Source: an uncultured Pelagibacteraceae bacterium (lineage in GTDB: Bacteria > Pseudomonadota > Alphaproteobacteria > Pelagibacterales > Pelagibacteraceae). From it: a stretch of DNA of 64,000 nt. The stretch's first letter is position 1. Every line of letters begins with the position of its first letter. The notes below the pieces were generated by a model. The model was given only the letters and a program-made list of their open reading frames with translations, made no database searches and was not told the origin of the DNA. Of this stretch, positions 27,525 through 37,499 are shown piece by piece. The DNA lies in contig CACHGA010000001.1 in assembly GCA_902579285.1 (NCBI GenBank), positions 186,001 to 250,000 of the forward strand. Direction: 5' to 3'. Made by a program: the position numbers and the translations under genes.

Positions 27525-28789
27525 TTTTTTTTGATAGCTCTCCAACCTATGTCTTTTCTAAAAAACCCACTATCCCAATTGATTTTTTTAAGGTTTGATA
27601 AAGAGCTATTTCTAGCCTCATCAAGATCTTTACTTGAGGAAGTTACATTTAAAACCCTACCACCTTTTGAAAATACTTTACTGTTAAACTCGTAAGTTCC
27701 AGCATGAAATATTTGATTATTTTTATCTAAATGAATTTTAGATAAATTTTTAATTTCTTTATCTTTAACATATTCCCCAGGATATCCTTTAGCGCATAAA
27801 ACAATAGTAATACATTTTTTATTATCCCACTCAATTTTTAATTGATTCAAATTATTATTTGTTGTTGCTTCTATTATACTCAACAAGTCTGTTTTTAATT
27901 TCATCATTAGCACTTGGCATTCTGGATCTCCCATTCTAATATTGTACTCTATTAAATAAGGCTCACCGTTCTTAATCATTAAACCCGCATATAAAAAGCC
28001 AGTATATGGATATCCGAGAGCTTTCATTGCCTTAAGTGTTGGTTCTATAATTTTATTTCTTATTTTAGTCTCCAAATCTTCCGTCAAATTTCTTGCAGGA
28101 GAATAAGCACCCATACCCCCAGTATTTAACCCAGTATCCCCCTCGCCAACTTTTTTATGATCCTGTGCAGATCCAAAAAAACTATAAGAATTTTCGTCAA
28201 CCAAAACAAAATAGCTTAATTCTTCTCCTTCTAAAAATTCCTCTAGCACCACCTTTTTTGATGACTTAAATTTACCATTAAGAATTTTTTTAGTTTCAAT
28301 TATTGCCTCATCTTTTGAATTACAAATTAAAACACCTTTTCCTGCAGCAAGGCCGTCAGCCTTAACTACAATAGGAATTTTAGACTTTTCAATAAAATCC
28401 GAAGCCTTGTCATATTTTTCAAAAACACCAAAATCAGCAGTTGGAATATTATTTTTTTTACATAAATTTTTCATAAAAGCTTTGGAACCTTCTAATTGAG
28501 CTGCAAATTTGCTTGGACCCAAAACCTTTACTGATTTTCCTCTAAGGAAATCGGTTATGCCATTTACCAGCGGTTCCTCTGGACCAATAATGACGATATC
28601 AACTTTATTTTGTTTTATAATTTTATAAATTTCCTCAAAATTTGAAATATCTTGATTAATATTTTTTGCAATTTTTTTTGTACCAGCATTTCCAGGTAAG
28701 CAAAATAATTCATTAATTCTGTTAGATTGTCTTAATTTATAGCAAATAGCATGCTCTCTTCCACCACTTCCTATAACTAATAAATTCAT
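27521..28789 (-). CDS. purD: Phosphoribosylamine-glycine ligase
   Basis: A 422-residue GAR synthetase of purine synthesis. N-terminus MNLLVIGSGGREHAICYKL, central ATP-grasp region VVKADGLAAGKGV, and substrate-binding YNIRMGDPECQVLM, all canonical. It forms a coupled pair with rsmD and is divergent from the DUF2093 gene 28 bases away. Confidence 0.96.
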   Translation of the reverse strand: MNLLVIGSGGREHAICYKLRQSNRINELFCLPGNAGTKKIAKNINQDISNFEEIYKIIKQNKVDIVIIGPEEPLVNGITDFLRGKSVKVLGPSKFAAQLEGSKAFMKNLCKKNNIPTADFGVFEKYDKASDFIEKSKIPIVVKADGLAAGKGVLICNSKDEAIIETKKILNGKFKSSKKVVLEEFLEGEELSYFVLVDENSYSFFGSAQDHKKVGEGDTGLNTGGMGAYSPARNLTEDLETKIRNKIIEPTLKAMKALGYPYTGFLYAGLMIKNGEPYLIEYNIRMGDPECQVLMMKLKTDLLSIIEATTNNNLNQLKIEWDNKKCITIVLCAKGYPGEYVKDKEIKNLSKIHLDKNNQIFHAGTYEFNSKVFSKGGRVLNVTSSSKDLDEARNSSLSNLKKINWDSGFFRKDIGWRAIKKK

Positions 28790-28817
28790 ATAATGTAAAA
28801 TCTTATTTCAAATTAAC

Positions 28818-29015
28818 ATGAACGGAAATAAAGCAAAACTTAAATTTCATCCCAACAATTTTGAAATTGTTGAAAAAGGGGATTACGTTATTTGTGCAAT
28901 ATCTGGAAAAAAAATCCCACTTAAAGAACTAACTTATTGGAATGTAGAACTTCAGGAGGCATACTATTCTCCCCTAGAAGTTAAAAAAAAAATTGATCAA
29001 ATCCAGAAAAAATAA
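28818..29015 (+). CDS. DUF2093 family small protein
   Basis: A 65-residue protein of a family restricted largely to alphaproteobacteria. The body NFEIVEKGDYVICAISGKKIPL, followed by a conserved Tyr-Trp stretch, matches the family as I know it. Function is unknown. It lies between purD and the lipid A block, and its position near purD and lpxK genes is shared with other alphaproteobacteria. Confidence 0.75.
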   Translation: MNGNKAKLKFHPNNFEIVEKGDYVICAISGKKIPLKELTYWNVELQEAYYSPLEVKKKIDQIQKK

Positions 29016-29017
29016 TC

Positions 29018-29893
29018 TTATTTCCATCTAGAATGTGTCCAAATCCATTGACTAGGATTTTTTAAAATCATCTTTTCGATAATTCTGTTAATTTCAACTG
29101 TGATATTTTTTTTGTCCTCATTAGAGTTTTGGGTTTTTTTGTATTTAATTGGCTGTTGTATTTCCATTTTAAAAAAATTATTTTCCCTTCTTTCTAAATA
29201 AATAGGAATTATTTCTAAATCATATTTAAGAGCTAATTGTGCTGGTATGGTTGTTGTATGAGCGGGTACACCAAAAAACGGGTATCTTTCTGACTCCCCA
29301 ACTCTTTGATCAACCATTAAGGCAATACTATTGTTATTTTTTAAATAATTGATAGTTTCTCGTGTACCAATTAAACCTTTTTTAACTTGCCTCTTGCAAA
29401 GATATTTTTTTCTTAGATAAACCATGAACGGATTTAAGAAAAAATTATTTAATGGTCTATATATGGCTGCAAGATTAATATTTTTTTTTTCTAACTCCAT
29501 TGCCATAAGCTCAAAGTTTCCTAAGTGTGCAGAAATAAATATTACTGGCTTACCCTTATTTTTTATTTCTGTAATAATTTCTTCACCAGATATTTCGATA
29601 TGATTATTTTGAAATTTATTAAATCTAAATTTGTCTAAGAAAACATACTCTGCAAACGTCAAACCATAGTTGGACCACATTTTCTCTATTAATTTATCTA
29701 TTTCATGATTTGAATAATTTTTAAAAACTTTTAAAATATTATTTTTTATTATTTTCTTTCTTCTAAAAAAAAACCCAAATTTAGATAATAAAAAAGAAGA
29801 AAATTTTCTACTAAATTTTATACCAAAAACTCTAAATAAAAAAAATAATAGATAGATAATAAAAGCTTCGATTAAATATTTGAAAAATTTCAT
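29018..29893 (-). CDS. lpxL: Lipid A biosynthesis acyltransferase (LpxL/HtrB family)
   Basis: A 291-residue membrane-associated acyltransferase. It has an N-terminal membrane segment, the HX4E catalytic motif in SAHLGNFELMA (about residues 121-131), and the conserved VDQRVGE and FFGVPAHTTT blocks. It adds a secondary acyl chain to KDO-lipid A. It is the last gene of a tight minus-strand run msbA-waaA-lpxK-lpxL. Confidence 0.88.
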   Translation of the reverse strand: MKFFKYLIEAFIIYLLFFLFRVFGIKFSRKFSSFLLSKFGFFFRRKKIIKNNILKVFKNYSNHEIDKLIEKMWSNYGLTFAEYVFLDKFRFNKFQNNHIEISGEEIITEIKNKGKPVIFISAHLGNFELMAMELEKKNINLAAIYRPLNNFFLNPFMVYLRKKYLCKRQVKKGLIGTRETINYLKNNNSIALMVDQRVGESERYPFFGVPAHTTTIPAQLALKYDLEIIPIYLERRENNFFKMEIQQPIKYKKTQNSNEDKKNITVEINRIIEKMILKNPSQWIWTHSRWK

Positions 29894-30819
29894 TTAAATA
29901 TTTTATTAACCTCAGCAATTAAATCATTTTCATTTTTTATATCCACATTAATTGATACAAATCCAAAACGTCTTCTTTTTAAAGGATTAATTCTTAAATA
30001 ATCTTTTTCTGTTGTAATTAATTTGGCTTTATTTTGATCTTCCATAATACCCAGTTTCTCCAAGTCTTTATCGGTGAAATCATAATGGTCTGGAAATGAA
30101 ATTTCTCTAATTACATTTAGTCGATTATTCCTAAGTGTATTAAAAAAATTTATAGAATTACCTATTCCCGCAAATGCTATCAATTTTCTATTTTTAAATT
30201 CATCAAATTTTTTTAAATTGTAACTAAAATAAAAAAATTTTAAATTGCTATTATATTTTTTTAATTTTAATTCAAATTCAATATTTTTTTCGCCATTTAT
30301 CATTATAATATTTGCACTTCTAAGTGAGGACAATGTTTCACGAAGGGGTCCAGCAGGCAAAACTTGGCCATTTCCAATTTGCTGATTACTATTAAAACAA
30401 AGTATACTTAAATCTTTTTTTATACTTTTATCCTGAAAACCATCATCAAGAATTACAGTGTCAAATTTTTTTTCTATTGCAGAAGTAATTCCAATATTTC
30501 TTTTTTCACAAACTATTAATTTTGAGTATTTCTTTAAAAGTTCAATCTCGTCATTTTGATCTTTATAATTTTTTTTTATTATTATTGTTTTTCTATTATT
30601 ATCTAATAAATTCTTTAATTTTATGCTTATTGGTGTTTTACCTGTACCTCCGATATAAATATTTCCGATACATATAACTGGAATTGAAAAACTTTCTTCA
30701 TTTTTAAATAATTTATTAATAAAGACTAATAAACTATATAAATATGAGAATGGTAATAATAATAATGAAAAAAACGTTAAACTTTTTTCATCCCAAAATT
30801 TTGGTTTATTAATTTTCAT
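29890..30819 (-). CDS. lpxK: Tetraacyldisaccharide 4'-kinase
   Basis: A 309-residue kinase adding the 4'-phosphate of lipid A. An N-terminal membrane helix is followed by the Walker A sequence GNIYIGGTGKTP, then VILDDGFQDKSIKKD and GQVLPAGPLRE, all typical. It overlaps the waaA end and the lpxL start by 4 bases each, so the block is translated as a coupled unit. Confidence 0.93.
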   Translation of the reverse strand: MKINKPKFWDEKSLTFFSLLLLPFSYLYSLLVFINKLFKNEESFSIPVICIGNIYIGGTGKTPISIKLKNLLDNNRKTIIIKKNYKDQNDEIELLKKYSKLIVCEKRNIGITSAIEKKFDTVILDDGFQDKSIKKDLSILCFNSNQQIGNGQVLPAGPLRETLSSLRSANIIMINGEKNIEFELKLKKYNSNLKFFYFSYNLKKFDEFKNRKLIAFAGIGNSINFFNTLRNNRLNVIREISFPDHYDFTDKDLEKLGIMEDQNKAKLITTEKDYLRINPLKRRRFGFVSINVDIKNENDLIAEVNKIFK

Positions 30820-32084
30820 AGAATAATACTTTCATATTCTTTTATTACTTGCTGAAAAATTTCTTTACTATATTTATTAAGTTTATCTATTTTATTGTTA
30901 TTTTCAGCAAAGTTTGAGTTGAAGTTATTAATTAATTTTTTGGCTAAAATATTCTTATCTTCAATAGTATTTGATATATTTTCGGTATCTAAATAATCGT
31001 ATATTTCTTTAAAATTTGAAACATAGGGTCCATGATAAATAAAACAACCCATTCTTGCAGCATCAATTGGATTTTGGCCACCGTCATTCTTAAACTTTTT
31101 GATTAAAGATTTTCCAATGAAAATTTGTTTAAATTTTTCATAATATTTAAAAACAGAACCATAGTAGTTAATGACTATAATTTCAGCGTCATCATTAATA
31201 TTATCATTTTCATTTTTTATTTGAGTTTTTAATCCCATCTTATTTAAGCTAATTAAAATCTCATTAACTCTATTGATATGTCTTGGAATAATTATAGTTT
31301 TTACATTTTTATGTGATTTTATTAAAAGTTTGTGCACTTCAGCACAAAATATTTCTTCGCCAGAATGTGTACTAACTGCACACCAGATTTTGCTATTTTT
31401 TTCTGTTTCTAATTTGATATTTTTGACTGTGTCAATATTTTGTAAAGTTGAACAATATTTTAAGTTACCAAAATACTTTATATTTTTTGCATCAAAATAC
31501 TCTAAATAATTTATAGTTTCTTTGTTTGAACAAATTGATAATTTGATAGAACCAAATATTTCTGAGGCAAAACTTCTTACAATTTTCCATCTTTTAAAAG
31601 TTTTTTTCGTCAATCTTGCGTTCAACAATATTAGAGGTAAATTTTTTTTTCTTATTTTTAAAAAGAAATTAGGCCAAATTTCTGAATCCACGAATGAAAC
31701 AATATTTGGTTTCCAGTTTTTTAAAAAATTTTCAACTAAAATATTCGAATCATATGGCAAAAATTGATGGTGCACCCTATTGTTACTGCCATATTTTTTT
31801 TTAAATAAACTATAAGAGCTTACAGTTACTGTCGTAATTAGAAAATTATAACTTTTATCTTTTTTTAAAAAAAAATCTACTAAAGGCAAGATCGAGCTTA
31901 GTTCACCAATGCTAGCAGTATGAAACCAAAACAAAAATCCCTCAGGTCTGCTGATTTTTTTTAATAAAATTTTGTCTTTATATTTATTTTTATGCTCTTT
32001 ATTTAAAATTTTTCTATAAAAAATAATAATCAAATAAGGTATATAAAAAAAATTTATTAAAAAGTTATAAAAAACTTTTAACAT
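30816..32084 (-). CDS. waaA: 3-deoxy-D-manno-octulosonic acid transferase
   Basis: A 422-residue GT-B glycosyltransferase that adds KDO to lipid A. It has an N-terminal membrane anchor, FHTASIGELSSILPLV, the VDSEIWPNF strand, and IIPRHINRV in the nucleotide-binding half. KDO activation by the KdsB encoded at 7144-7878 supplies its substrate. It overlaps lpxK. Confidence 0.93.
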   Translation of the reverse strand: MLKVFYNFLINFFYIPYLIIIFYRKILNKEHKNKYKDKILLKKISRPEGFLFWFHTASIGELSSILPLVDFFLKKDKSYNFLITTVTVSSYSLFKKKYGSNNRVHHQFLPYDSNILVENFLKNWKPNIVSFVDSEIWPNFFLKIRKKNLPLILLNARLTKKTFKRWKIVRSFASEIFGSIKLSICSNKETINYLEYFDAKNIKYFGNLKYCSTLQNIDTVKNIKLETEKNSKIWCAVSTHSGEEIFCAEVHKLLIKSHKNVKTIIIPRHINRVNEILISLNKMGLKTQIKNENDNINDDAEIIVINYYGSVFKYYEKFKQIFIGKSLIKKFKNDGGQNPIDAARMGCFIYHGPYVSNFKEIYDYLDTENISNTIEDKNILAKKLINNFNSNFAENNNKIDKLNKYSKEIFQQVIKEYESIIL

Positions 32085-32090
32085 TTCAAT

Positions 32091-33833
32091 TTAAATTACT
32101 TGCTTACTGTAAAGACTTTCATAATCTTTAGATTTCATCATAAGATCATCATGTTTTCCAGCACCTACGATATTTCCATCTTTCATTACAACAATGCTAT
32201 CTGCTTTCTTTATTGTAGATAGTCTATGCGCAATAACTAATGTAGTTTTATTTTTGGTTAAATTAAATATTGCATTCTGAACTTTTTCCTCAGACTCAGT
32301 GTCTAACGAAGAAGTTGCCTCGTCCAATAAAATTATCGGAGAATTTTTTAGTATGGCCCTTGCAATTGATAGTCGTTGTTTTTGGCCACCTGATAATCTA
32401 ACGCCGTTTTCACCAATAATTGTCTGATATTTTTCTGGTAATGTTTCAATAAATTCTTCTGCAGCAGCTAACTGACATGCTGTCTTAATTTCTTCCTCAT
32501 TAGCATCAAATTTTGCAAATTTAATGTTATTTTCTACAGTATCATCGAATAAAATAATATCTTGGCTCACAAGGGATATTTTGTCTCTTAGCGAGCTAAG
32601 GGATACTTTTTGAATATCTTGATCATCAACAAATATTTTTCCTTCTTGTTGCTGGTAAAATCTTGGAATCAAATTCATAATTGTACTTTTTCCAGCGCCA
32701 CTATGACCAACTAGTGCTGTTATTTTTTCCCCCTCAATATTTAAATCAATATTTTTTATGGCACTTTCTTTTCCTGAGGTATATTTAAAGCTCACATCTT
32801 TAAATTTTATATTTGCTTTATCAATTTTGATTTGAGGTAACTTATCATCATTTTTAATTTCTATTTTTTCATCAATAATTTTAAAAATTCTTTTTGCTGC
32901 TGCTGTTCCTTGATAAACTGACATATTCAACGTTGCTAAAGATCTTACTGGTTGATAAGACAGCATCATTGCAGCTAAAAATGAAAAAAAGTTATTAATA
33001 CCAATTTCTCCAGATGAAATTAATTGCCCAGCATAATAAATAAAACCAGCGATCATTATACCTGTTAAGGTTTCCATAATTGGTGTGGCTCTAATTAAAA
33101 CTGTACCAATTTTTATTTGTTTTTCAGCTAAATCTTTAATTGCTTCTTTTGACTTTTTTTGTTCAATATTTTCTCTTTGGTAAATTTTTATAATTTTTGA
33201 ACCTTTTAATATCTCTGAGAGTAAAGTAGTGAAATTTCCAGCAGATACAGCACTCTGCGTTGTTGCTTTCCCCATCCTTTTACCAAGTGATTTAGCAAAA
33301 AAGGCTGCTAATGGCATCATTATCATTGAAAATAGAGCCAGCTTCCAATTTTGATAAAACATAACGCAGAGCAGTGTTATTAAAGTTAAAGAATCTTTCA
33401 TTATATTTAAAAAACCTGTACTTATTAAATTTTGGATCATACCGACATCATATAGAAAACTCGCAACGTATCTTCCCGAGTGTTTTGACTCAATACTTTG
33501 CGTGTCCGATAGCAAAATATGTTCAGACATTTGATTTTGAATTTTTTGTATAACTCTAAATCCTAAAACTATTATTAAATATCTTGCAAAATAAAGAGAA
33601 AGACCTTTTGCACTAAAGACAATAATTATGGCAATTGGAATTACAAATGCAAAAGTTCTGTCATTTTCGATAAAAATTTTTTTAACTGCAGGATCTAATA
33701 GCCAGGCTATTGAAGCCGTGGTTCCAGCCACCACAAGTGAGAGAGTAAGTGCTAATACTAATCTCCACATATGTTCTTTTACATAATGCTTGTATAATCT
33801 TTTTAAATAAAATTTTATTTCTTTAAGTTCCAT
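32091..33833 (-). CDS. msbA: Lipid A flippase-type ABC exporter (MsbA-like)
   Basis: A 580-residue half-transporter: six membrane helices (residues about 20-310), then an ATPase with Walker A GHSGAGKST, Q-loop LVSQDIILFD, signature LSGGQKQRLSIARA and Walker B ILLDEATSSLD. Its place at the head of waaA-lpxK-lpxL strongly favours lipid A or LPS core flipping. It lies 4 bases downstream of ubiA. Confidence 0.9.
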   Translation of the reverse strand: MELKEIKFYLKRLYKHYVKEHMWRLVLALTLSLVVAGTTASIAWLLDPAVKKIFIENDRTFAFVIPIAIIIVFSAKGLSLYFARYLIIVLGFRVIQKIQNQMSEHILLSDTQSIESKHSGRYVASFLYDVGMIQNLISTGFLNIMKDSLTLITLLCVMFYQNWKLALFSMIMMPLAAFFAKSLGKRMGKATTQSAVSAGNFTTLLSEILKGSKIIKIYQRENIEQKKSKEAIKDLAEKQIKIGTVLIRATPIMETLTGIMIAGFIYYAGQLISSGEIGINNFFSFLAAMMLSYQPVRSLATLNMSVYQGTAAAKRIFKIIDEKIEIKNDDKLPQIKIDKANIKFKDVSFKYTSGKESAIKNIDLNIEGEKITALVGHSGAGKSTIMNLIPRFYQQQEGKIFVDDQDIQKVSLSSLRDKISLVSQDIILFDDTVENNIKFAKFDANEEEIKTACQLAAAEEFIETLPEKYQTIIGENGVRLSGGQKQRLSIARAILKNSPIILLDEATSSLDTESEEKVQNAIFNLTKNKTTLVIAHRLSTIKKADSIVVMKDGNIVGAGKHDDLMMKSKDYESLYSKQVI

Positions 33834-33837
33834 AAAT

Positions 33838-34698
33838 TTAGCTCGATAAAAGGAAAATTGATAAAAACAGAAAAAGACCCGAATAATTATTTAATTTAAA
33901 AGCTTTTAAACAATCATAGGATTTTTTTGGTTTAATAACTTTAATTTGATAAAATAAACTAAACATAAATAAAATTAAAAATATAAAAAAATAATTTATC
34001 TCCAGGTTAATTATCACATATGTCATCAGAATTGAGCTTATAAAGTAACAGCTTGTTACAAAAAGAGTTAAGTTTTTTTTAAATTTAATTGCAGTAGATT
34101 TAACTCCTATTATTTCATCTTCCGATGCATCTTGTAATCCATAAATCGTGTCATAGCCTAATGTCCAAAATATGGCCCCAATATAAAATATTATTGGTAA
34201 ATAATCGATATCATTCATTATTGAGGTCCAAGCCATTACCGATCCCCAATTGAAAGTAAATCCTAAAAATAATTGTGGCCAATAAGTAAACCTTTTCATG
34301 AAGGGGTAGCTAAATGCAAATACCATTGAAAAAATTCCAAGGCAGATAGTTAGAAAATTAAATTGAATTAATATTATAAAAGCTAATAAACATAAAATTA
34401 ATACATATAACCATGCTAATTTTTTATCCAAAGAACCAGACGCAATCGGCCTTTTTTTTGTTCTAGAAACTTTTTTATCTATTTTTTCGTCGACAATATC
34501 ATTTACAATACATCCTGCGCTTCTCATTAAAATAGATCCTAAAAAGAAAAGAGTTAAATGAAATAAAAAAATATTTATATCTTTATCAAAGTAATATGCC
34601 AGTGATAAACCACAAGCACATGGCCAAAATAACAAAAAGTATCCAATAGGCTTATTTAATCTTGTTACATCAATAAAATTTTTAAGATGTGATGACAT
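33838..34698 (-). CDS. ubiA: 4-hydroxybenzoate polyprenyltransferase
   Basis: A 286-residue membrane prenyltransferase of ubiquinone synthesis. Aspartate motifs are seen as NDIVDEKID and DASEDEIIGVKS, with eight or nine hydrophobic segments. The start at 34698 (MSSHLKNFIDVTRLNKPIG) fits family length. Ubiquinone feeds the respiratory chain whose oxidase is encoded at 37.5-43.6 kb. Confidence 0.93.
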   Translation of the reverse strand: MSSHLKNFIDVTRLNKPIGYFLLFWPCACGLSLAYYFDKDINIFLFHLTLFFLGSILMRSAGCIVNDIVDEKIDKKVSRTKKRPIASGSLDKKLAWLYVLILCLLAFIILIQFNFLTICLGIFSMVFAFSYPFMKRFTYWPQLFLGFTFNWGSVMAWTSIMNDIDYLPIIFYIGAIFWTLGYDTIYGLQDASEDEIIGVKSTAIKFKKNLTLFVTSCYFISSILMTYVIINLEINYFFIFLILFMFSLFYQIKVIKPKKSYDCLKAFKLNNYSGLFLFLSIFLLSS

Positions 34699-34749
34699 TA
34701 TTCTTCTTGTAAATATCAAACAGTAAATACATAATCAATTCGATTCGAA

Positions 34750-35154
34750 ATGAATATTGACTACACTGTTACAGCACTAATGTTTCCTGCTATACCTCTT
34801 ATAATGGCAGTTTACAGCAATAGATTTCACACACTTAGTGCTCTAATAAGAAAACTACACGATGAATATGTATTTGAAAAACACATACCTCCTGAATGGG
34901 AAAAACAACTTAAAAACCTAAATCAAAGAATTAATTATTTAAAATATTCTATCGGAGCATCTAGTTTGGGCTTCTTATTTAATATGTCTACAGTTCTAGC
35001 TTTATATTTAGACGCTATTTTTGTTGCAAGATTGATATTTGCATCATGTTGTATTTCTATGATCATTTCGATACTTTTGTTTCTTCTTGAAATTTTTCTT
35101 TCGACAAATGCATTAAAGTTACACCTTTCTGATATGAAAATTGATAAGGACTAG
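34750..35154 (+). CDS. DUF2721 family membrane protein
   Basis: A 134-residue protein with three membrane segments (about residues 6-22, 69-90 and 95-118) and a charged cytoplasmic stretch between the first two. The pattern PAIPLIMAVYSNRFHTLSAL resembles DUF2721 proteins. Function unknown. It heads a short group of small membrane protein genes. Confidence 0.65.
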   Translation: MNIDYTVTALMFPAIPLIMAVYSNRFHTLSALIRKLHDEYVFEKHIPPEWEKQLKNLNQRINYLKYSIGASSLGFLFNMSTVLALYLDAIFVARLIFASCCISMIISILLFLLEIFLSTNALKLHLSDMKIDKD

Positions 35155-35158
35155 ATTT

Positions 35159-35326
35159 ATGAAAATTAACGCTATTAGAGCCTTTATAATTGCAGCAATT
35201 GTAATAATTCTTTTATATGCTCTTGGATTATTCTTGCCAATTATTATGACATCAAAATCCACCTCGATTAAAAGTTTTGAAAACAATTTAGTTTTAGAAT
35301 ACCATAATAAACATAATGTTTTCTAA
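35159..35326 (+). CDS. Small single-pass membrane protein, unknown
   Basis: A 55-residue protein starting at the ATG at 35159 (MKINAIRAFII), with an AAGGA sequence 8 bases ahead. One hydrophobic segment spans residues 6-27. No family recognised. It overlaps the next small ORF by 11 bases, so they are probably co-translated. Confidence 0.5.
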   Translation: MKINAIRAFIIAAIVIILLYALGLFLPIIMTSKSTSIKSFENNLVLEYHNKHNVF

Positions 35327-35507
35327 ACCGGTAATACTTGTAATTGTATTAGTCCTTTTACTTGTCTTTTATTTTGTAATCAGAATAGGAGCAGGCAAAA
35401 GCAAAGAAATTGAAGACTCAAAAAATTTAAAAAGATATTTACTTGGAGTGAGAATATTAATATTAATTTTAGCTTTAGTGGGTATAGTTTTATGGTTCTT
35501 TCTTTAA
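35316..35507 (+). CDS. Small two-pass membrane protein, unknown
   Basis: A 63-residue protein with two hydrophobic segments (residues 5-23 and 44-62) separated by a charged loop. The architecture resembles twin-transmembrane small proteins of the HIG1/DUF2909 kind, but the identity is unproven. Its 3' end overlaps the convergent DUF1289 gene by 18 bases. Confidence 0.55.
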   Translation: MFSKPVILVIVLVLLLVFYFVIRIGAGKSKEIEDSKNLKRYLLGVRILILILALVGIVLWFFL

Positions 35508-35747
35508 TTTTTTAGAATAAACCATTTTCCCGAACTCAATTTTTTCATTATAAGATTGGTTAAAAGTTTTAAGTTGAGTTTCACTCATTCTATTCCTTAA
35601 AATAATCAAATTTTCCTCTTTCCAAGAATTTACTGTCTCTGGATTTTTCCAAATCTTTTTTTCTTCGTCTGTTCTTGCACATCCATAACAAAAACCAGTT
35701 TTAGGATCACTTTTACATATACTTATACAAGGACTAATAAATTTCAT
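35490..35747 (-). CDS. DUF1289 family protein, possible Fe-S or zinc binding
   Basis: An 85-residue protein with an N-terminal cysteine cluster: SPCISICKSDPKTGFCYGCART (Cys residues at 7, 11, 19 and 22). This matches DUF1289, a widespread proteobacterial family often called a putative Fe-S protein. Function unknown. It ends the cluster and lies 3 bases downstream of the quinone oxidoreductase gene. Confidence 0.78.
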   Translation of the reverse strand: MKFISPCISICKSDPKTGFCYGCARTDEEKKIWKNPETVNSWKEENLIILRNRMSETQLKTFNQSYNEKIEFGKMVYSKKLKKEP

Positions 35748-35750
35748 AAT

Positions 35751-36728
35751 TCAATTTGGTATTAATACAGCTGGACCCAAAATTTTTCTCCCCTCAAGAT
35801 CTTCATGGGCTTTTTTTGCTTCAGAAAGTTTGTATTCTTTAAATATATTAATTTTAATTCTACCAAATTTAATTTGTTCAAAAAGAGCACTAGCACCCTC
35901 TTCAAGCGCTGCTTTTCCCGCCCCGTAATGTGCTAATCCTGGTCTTGTAAAAAATAAACTTTTATGCGCTATATATTTTTTTACGTCTATAGGATCAAGA
36001 GCACCAGATGCGTTTCCAAAAGAAATCATCATACCCATTGGCTTTAGACAATTAATAGATTTTTCAAAAGTTTTTTTTCCAACACCATCATAAACTACTC
36101 CGACACCTTTGTTATCAGTTATCTCAAGAACTTTTTTGTCAAAATCTTCTTTATTATAATTTATAACAAATTCACATCCATTTTTTTTTGCAACATCAAT
36201 TTTACTGTCCGATCCAACAGTTCCAATAACTCTACAACCTATACTTTTTGCCCACTGACAAAAAACCTGCCCAACTCCACCTGCAGCAGCATGAAATAAA
36301 ATCAACTCCCCAGCTTTTGCTTTATAAGTTTTAAATAAAAGATAATGTGAAGTTAAACCTTTTGTCATTACACTTGCAGCAACTTTATCGCTTATTCCCT
36401 CTGGTATTTTAACTGCGATTTTTTCAGGAATAATCCTTTCGTCAGAGTAAGATCCTAACGGCATTTGAGAGTAAGTTACTCTATCACCCCTATTAAAATT
36501 TTTAATTGAAGAGCCAACTTCTTCAATAATACCAGCTCCCTCCATTCCAATACCTGATGGTAACTTTAATTTATATAGTCCAGATCTGTGATAAGTATCA
36601 ATAAAATTTAAACCGATAGCTAAATTTTTGATTTTAATTTCTTCAGGACCAGGCGAACCAACATTTACATCCTTTAATTCCAAAACTTCTGGACCACCAT
36701 GCTTAGTAATTATAATTGATTTTGCCAT
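35751..36728 (-). CDS. qor: Quinone oxidoreductase, zinc-free medium-chain dehydrogenase
   Basis: A 325-residue NADPH-dependent reductase of the QOR family. It has the N-terminal GroES-like fold with DTYHRSGLYKLKLPSGIGMEGAG, then the Rossmann segment AAAGGVGQVFCQWAK. Zinc-binding cysteines of alcohol dehydrogenases are missing, as expected. It reduces quinones. It may be co-transcribed with the DUF1289 gene. Confidence 0.87.
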   Translation of the reverse strand: MAKSIIITKHGGPEVLELKDVNVGSPGPEEIKIKNLAIGLNFIDTYHRSGLYKLKLPSGIGMEGAGIIEEVGSSIKNFNRGDRVTYSQMPLGSYSDERIIPEKIAVKIPEGISDKVAASVMTKGLTSHYLLFKTYKAKAGELILFHAAAGGVGQVFCQWAKSIGCRVIGTVGSDSKIDVAKKNGCEFVINYNKEDFDKKVLEITDNKGVGVVYDGVGKKTFEKSINCLKPMGMMISFGNASGALDPIDVKKYIAHKSLFFTRPGLAHYGAGKAALEEGASALFEQIKFGRIKINIFKEYKLSEAKKAHEDLEGRKILGPAVLIPN

Positions 36729-36749
36729 CCTAACTTATATAAATTCTTC

Positions 36750-37469
36750 ATGGCATCAAAAGCAAGACTTTTTTACTCAAACAAATTAAAAACAGGCACT
36801 ATTTCTAGACTTTCTGAAAAACAATCTCATTACACAAAGAATGTAATGAGATTAAAAGCAGGCGATAAAATTTCACTTTTTAATTCACAAGACGGTGAGT
36901 GGGATGTAAAAATTTTAGCTCAAGGAAAAATATTTACCGAATTTAAAGTTGAAAAACTATCAAGACCTTTATCTAATGAAAAAGATATCTGGTTAGCTTT
37001 TTCACCAATCAAAAAAGTTCCCCAAGAATTGATGATACAAAAAACTACAGAATTGGGAATTCAAAAATTCATTCCATTATTATGTGAAAGAAGTGTTGTT
37101 AGAGAAATTAATATAAAAAGGGTAGAAAAAATTATAACCGAAGCTTGTGAGCAGTCTAATCGTATCACAGTGCCTAAAATTCAAGAATTACAAAGGCTAG
37201 ATGAATTTATTAAAAATTTCCCTGACAATGGCAAAATAGTTTTTTGTGATATTAATTCTGAGTCAAAAGATTTAAAAAATAAATTACCCAAAAAAAATCC
37301 AATTTGTATTTTAATTGGGCCAGAAGGAGATTTCTCAGAAGAAGAGAGGCAGTTAATAATTAATTATAAAAATGTAATATCTATCACTTTATCTAAGAAT
37401 ATTTTACGTGCAGAGACAGCGGCAATTGCTTCAACAACAATTTTAAATTACAACTTAGAAAACAACTAA
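36750..37469 (+). CDS. rsmE: 16S rRNA (uracil1498-N3)-methyltransferase
   Basis: A 239-residue SPOUT methyltransferase. The N-terminal PUA-like part ends about residue 70. The knot motif is visible as ILIGPEGDFSEEE and LSKNILRAETAAI. The gene is in single copy and followed by a 100-base gap that holds the cox promoter region. Confidence 0.92.
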   Translation: MASKARLFYSNKLKTGTISRLSEKQSHYTKNVMRLKAGDKISLFNSQDGEWDVKILAQGKIFTEFKVEKLSRPLSNEKDIWLAFSPIKKVPQELMIQKTTELGIQKFIPLLCERSVVREINIKRVEKIITEACEQSNRITVPKIQELQRLDEFIKNFPDNGKIVFCDINSESKDLKNKLPKKNPICILIGPEGDFSEEERQLIINYKNVISITLSKNILRAETAAIASTTILNYNLENN

Positions 37470-37499
37470 ATATCCGCCAAATTTGAAGAGATTTTAACC